Origin: Euryarchaeota archaeon UBA23
GTDB lineage: Archaea > Thermoplasmatota > Poseidoniia > Poseidoniales > Thalassarchaeaceae
Assembly: GCA_002498725.1 (NCBI GenBank)
Contig: DAIJ01000002.1
Location: 1-5,849, forward strand
Reading direction: 5' to 3'
DNA: 5,849 nt
The notes under the pieces were generated by a model. It saw only the letters and a list, made by a program, of their open reading frames with translations, did no database searches and was not told the origin of the DNA. How positions within the stretch are numbered: the stretch's first letter is position 1; each line of letters begins with the position of its first letter. The position numbers were made by a program, and so were the translations under genes. This document shows, in pieces, positions 5,781 to 5,849 of the stretch.

Positions 5781-5849
5781 TTAGCGGCGGTAATTTGGTG
5801 CCTCACGAGTAATCTCCACATCGTGAACATGAGATTCCGAAAGTCCAGC
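5781..5849 (-). CDS. guaB: IMP dehydrogenase, C-terminal end (partial)
   Basis: Reading the minus strand from the right edge gives 22 codons and a TAA at 5781-5783, with the sequence SESHVHDVEITREAPNY close to the end. This is the well-known C-terminus of IMP dehydrogenase (E. coli GuaB ends in ESHVHDVTITKESPNY plus a few residues). The enzyme oxidises IMP to XMP with NAD+, the committed step of guanine nucleotide synthesis. The catalytic cysteine loop and any CBS domains lie outside the window. The gene is on the same strand as, and 53 bp upstream of, the 39-residue ORF and msrA. Confidence 0.92.
   Translation of the reverse strand, partial: AGLSESHVHDVEITREAPNYRR

Noticed and set aside
1..5849. 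CRISPR array, tRNA, rRNA, insertion sequence or origin
   Set aside because: Reading both strands showed no spaced direct repeats, cloverleaf, terminal inverted repeats or iterons, and the gaps between genes are too short for most of these.

Overview
The window is a gene-dense stretch of moderately AT-rich chromosome with very short intergenic gaps. It holds eight protein genes with clear ORFs or family signatures (one cut off at the right edge), the tail of an unnamed gene at the left edge, and two small hydrophobic ORFs that had to be read by eye. I see no rRNA, tRNA, CRISPR array, insertion sequence or long repeat. The best guess for the source is an uncultivated marine planktonic archaeon of the Marine Group II / Poseidoniales type. 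This rests on a JAMM/MPN protease-like gene, frequent ATA (Ile) and AGA (Arg) codons, and mostly weak Shine-Dalgarno sites with a few GAGG-type ones. The assignment is inference only: oligoribonuclease, AlkB, MsrA and IMPDH are also widespread in bacteria, so a bacterial origin is not excluded.

Layout. (1) Bases 1-790, plus strand: the last 35 codons of an unidentified gene, then four bases later a JAMM (Mov34/MPN) metalloprotease-like gene. (2) Bases 792-1393, minus strand: an oligoribonuclease gene (orn) that converges on the JAMM gene with a one-base gap, preceded by a possible 23-residue membrane peptide whose stop overlaps the orn start (ATGA). (3) Bases 1425-2714, plus strand: a 12-helix MFS exporter, divergent from orn. 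(4) Bases 2711-5849, minus strand: a run that reads, in transcription order, guaB (3' end only), a 39-residue single-helix membrane protein, msrA, an AlkB-type membrane di-iron monooxygenase, a 143-residue membrane protein and a 269-residue membrane protein. The MFS and 269-residue genes converge and share the palindrome TTAA as overlapping stop codons.

How the genes may work together. In the minus-strand run, msrA and alkB overlap by 8 bp and the alkB ribosome site lies inside msrA, so they are almost certainly co-transcribed. The 39-residue ORF ends one base before msrA. MsrA repairs oxidised methionine and AlkB-type enzymes use O2 at a di-iron centre, so an oxidative-metabolism unit at the membrane is plausible but unproven. 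No rubredoxin or rubredoxin reductase, the usual AlkB electron donors, is present here. The JAMM gene with its close upstream partner may belong to a ubiquitin-like modification or processing system, but the partner is truncated and not recognisable.
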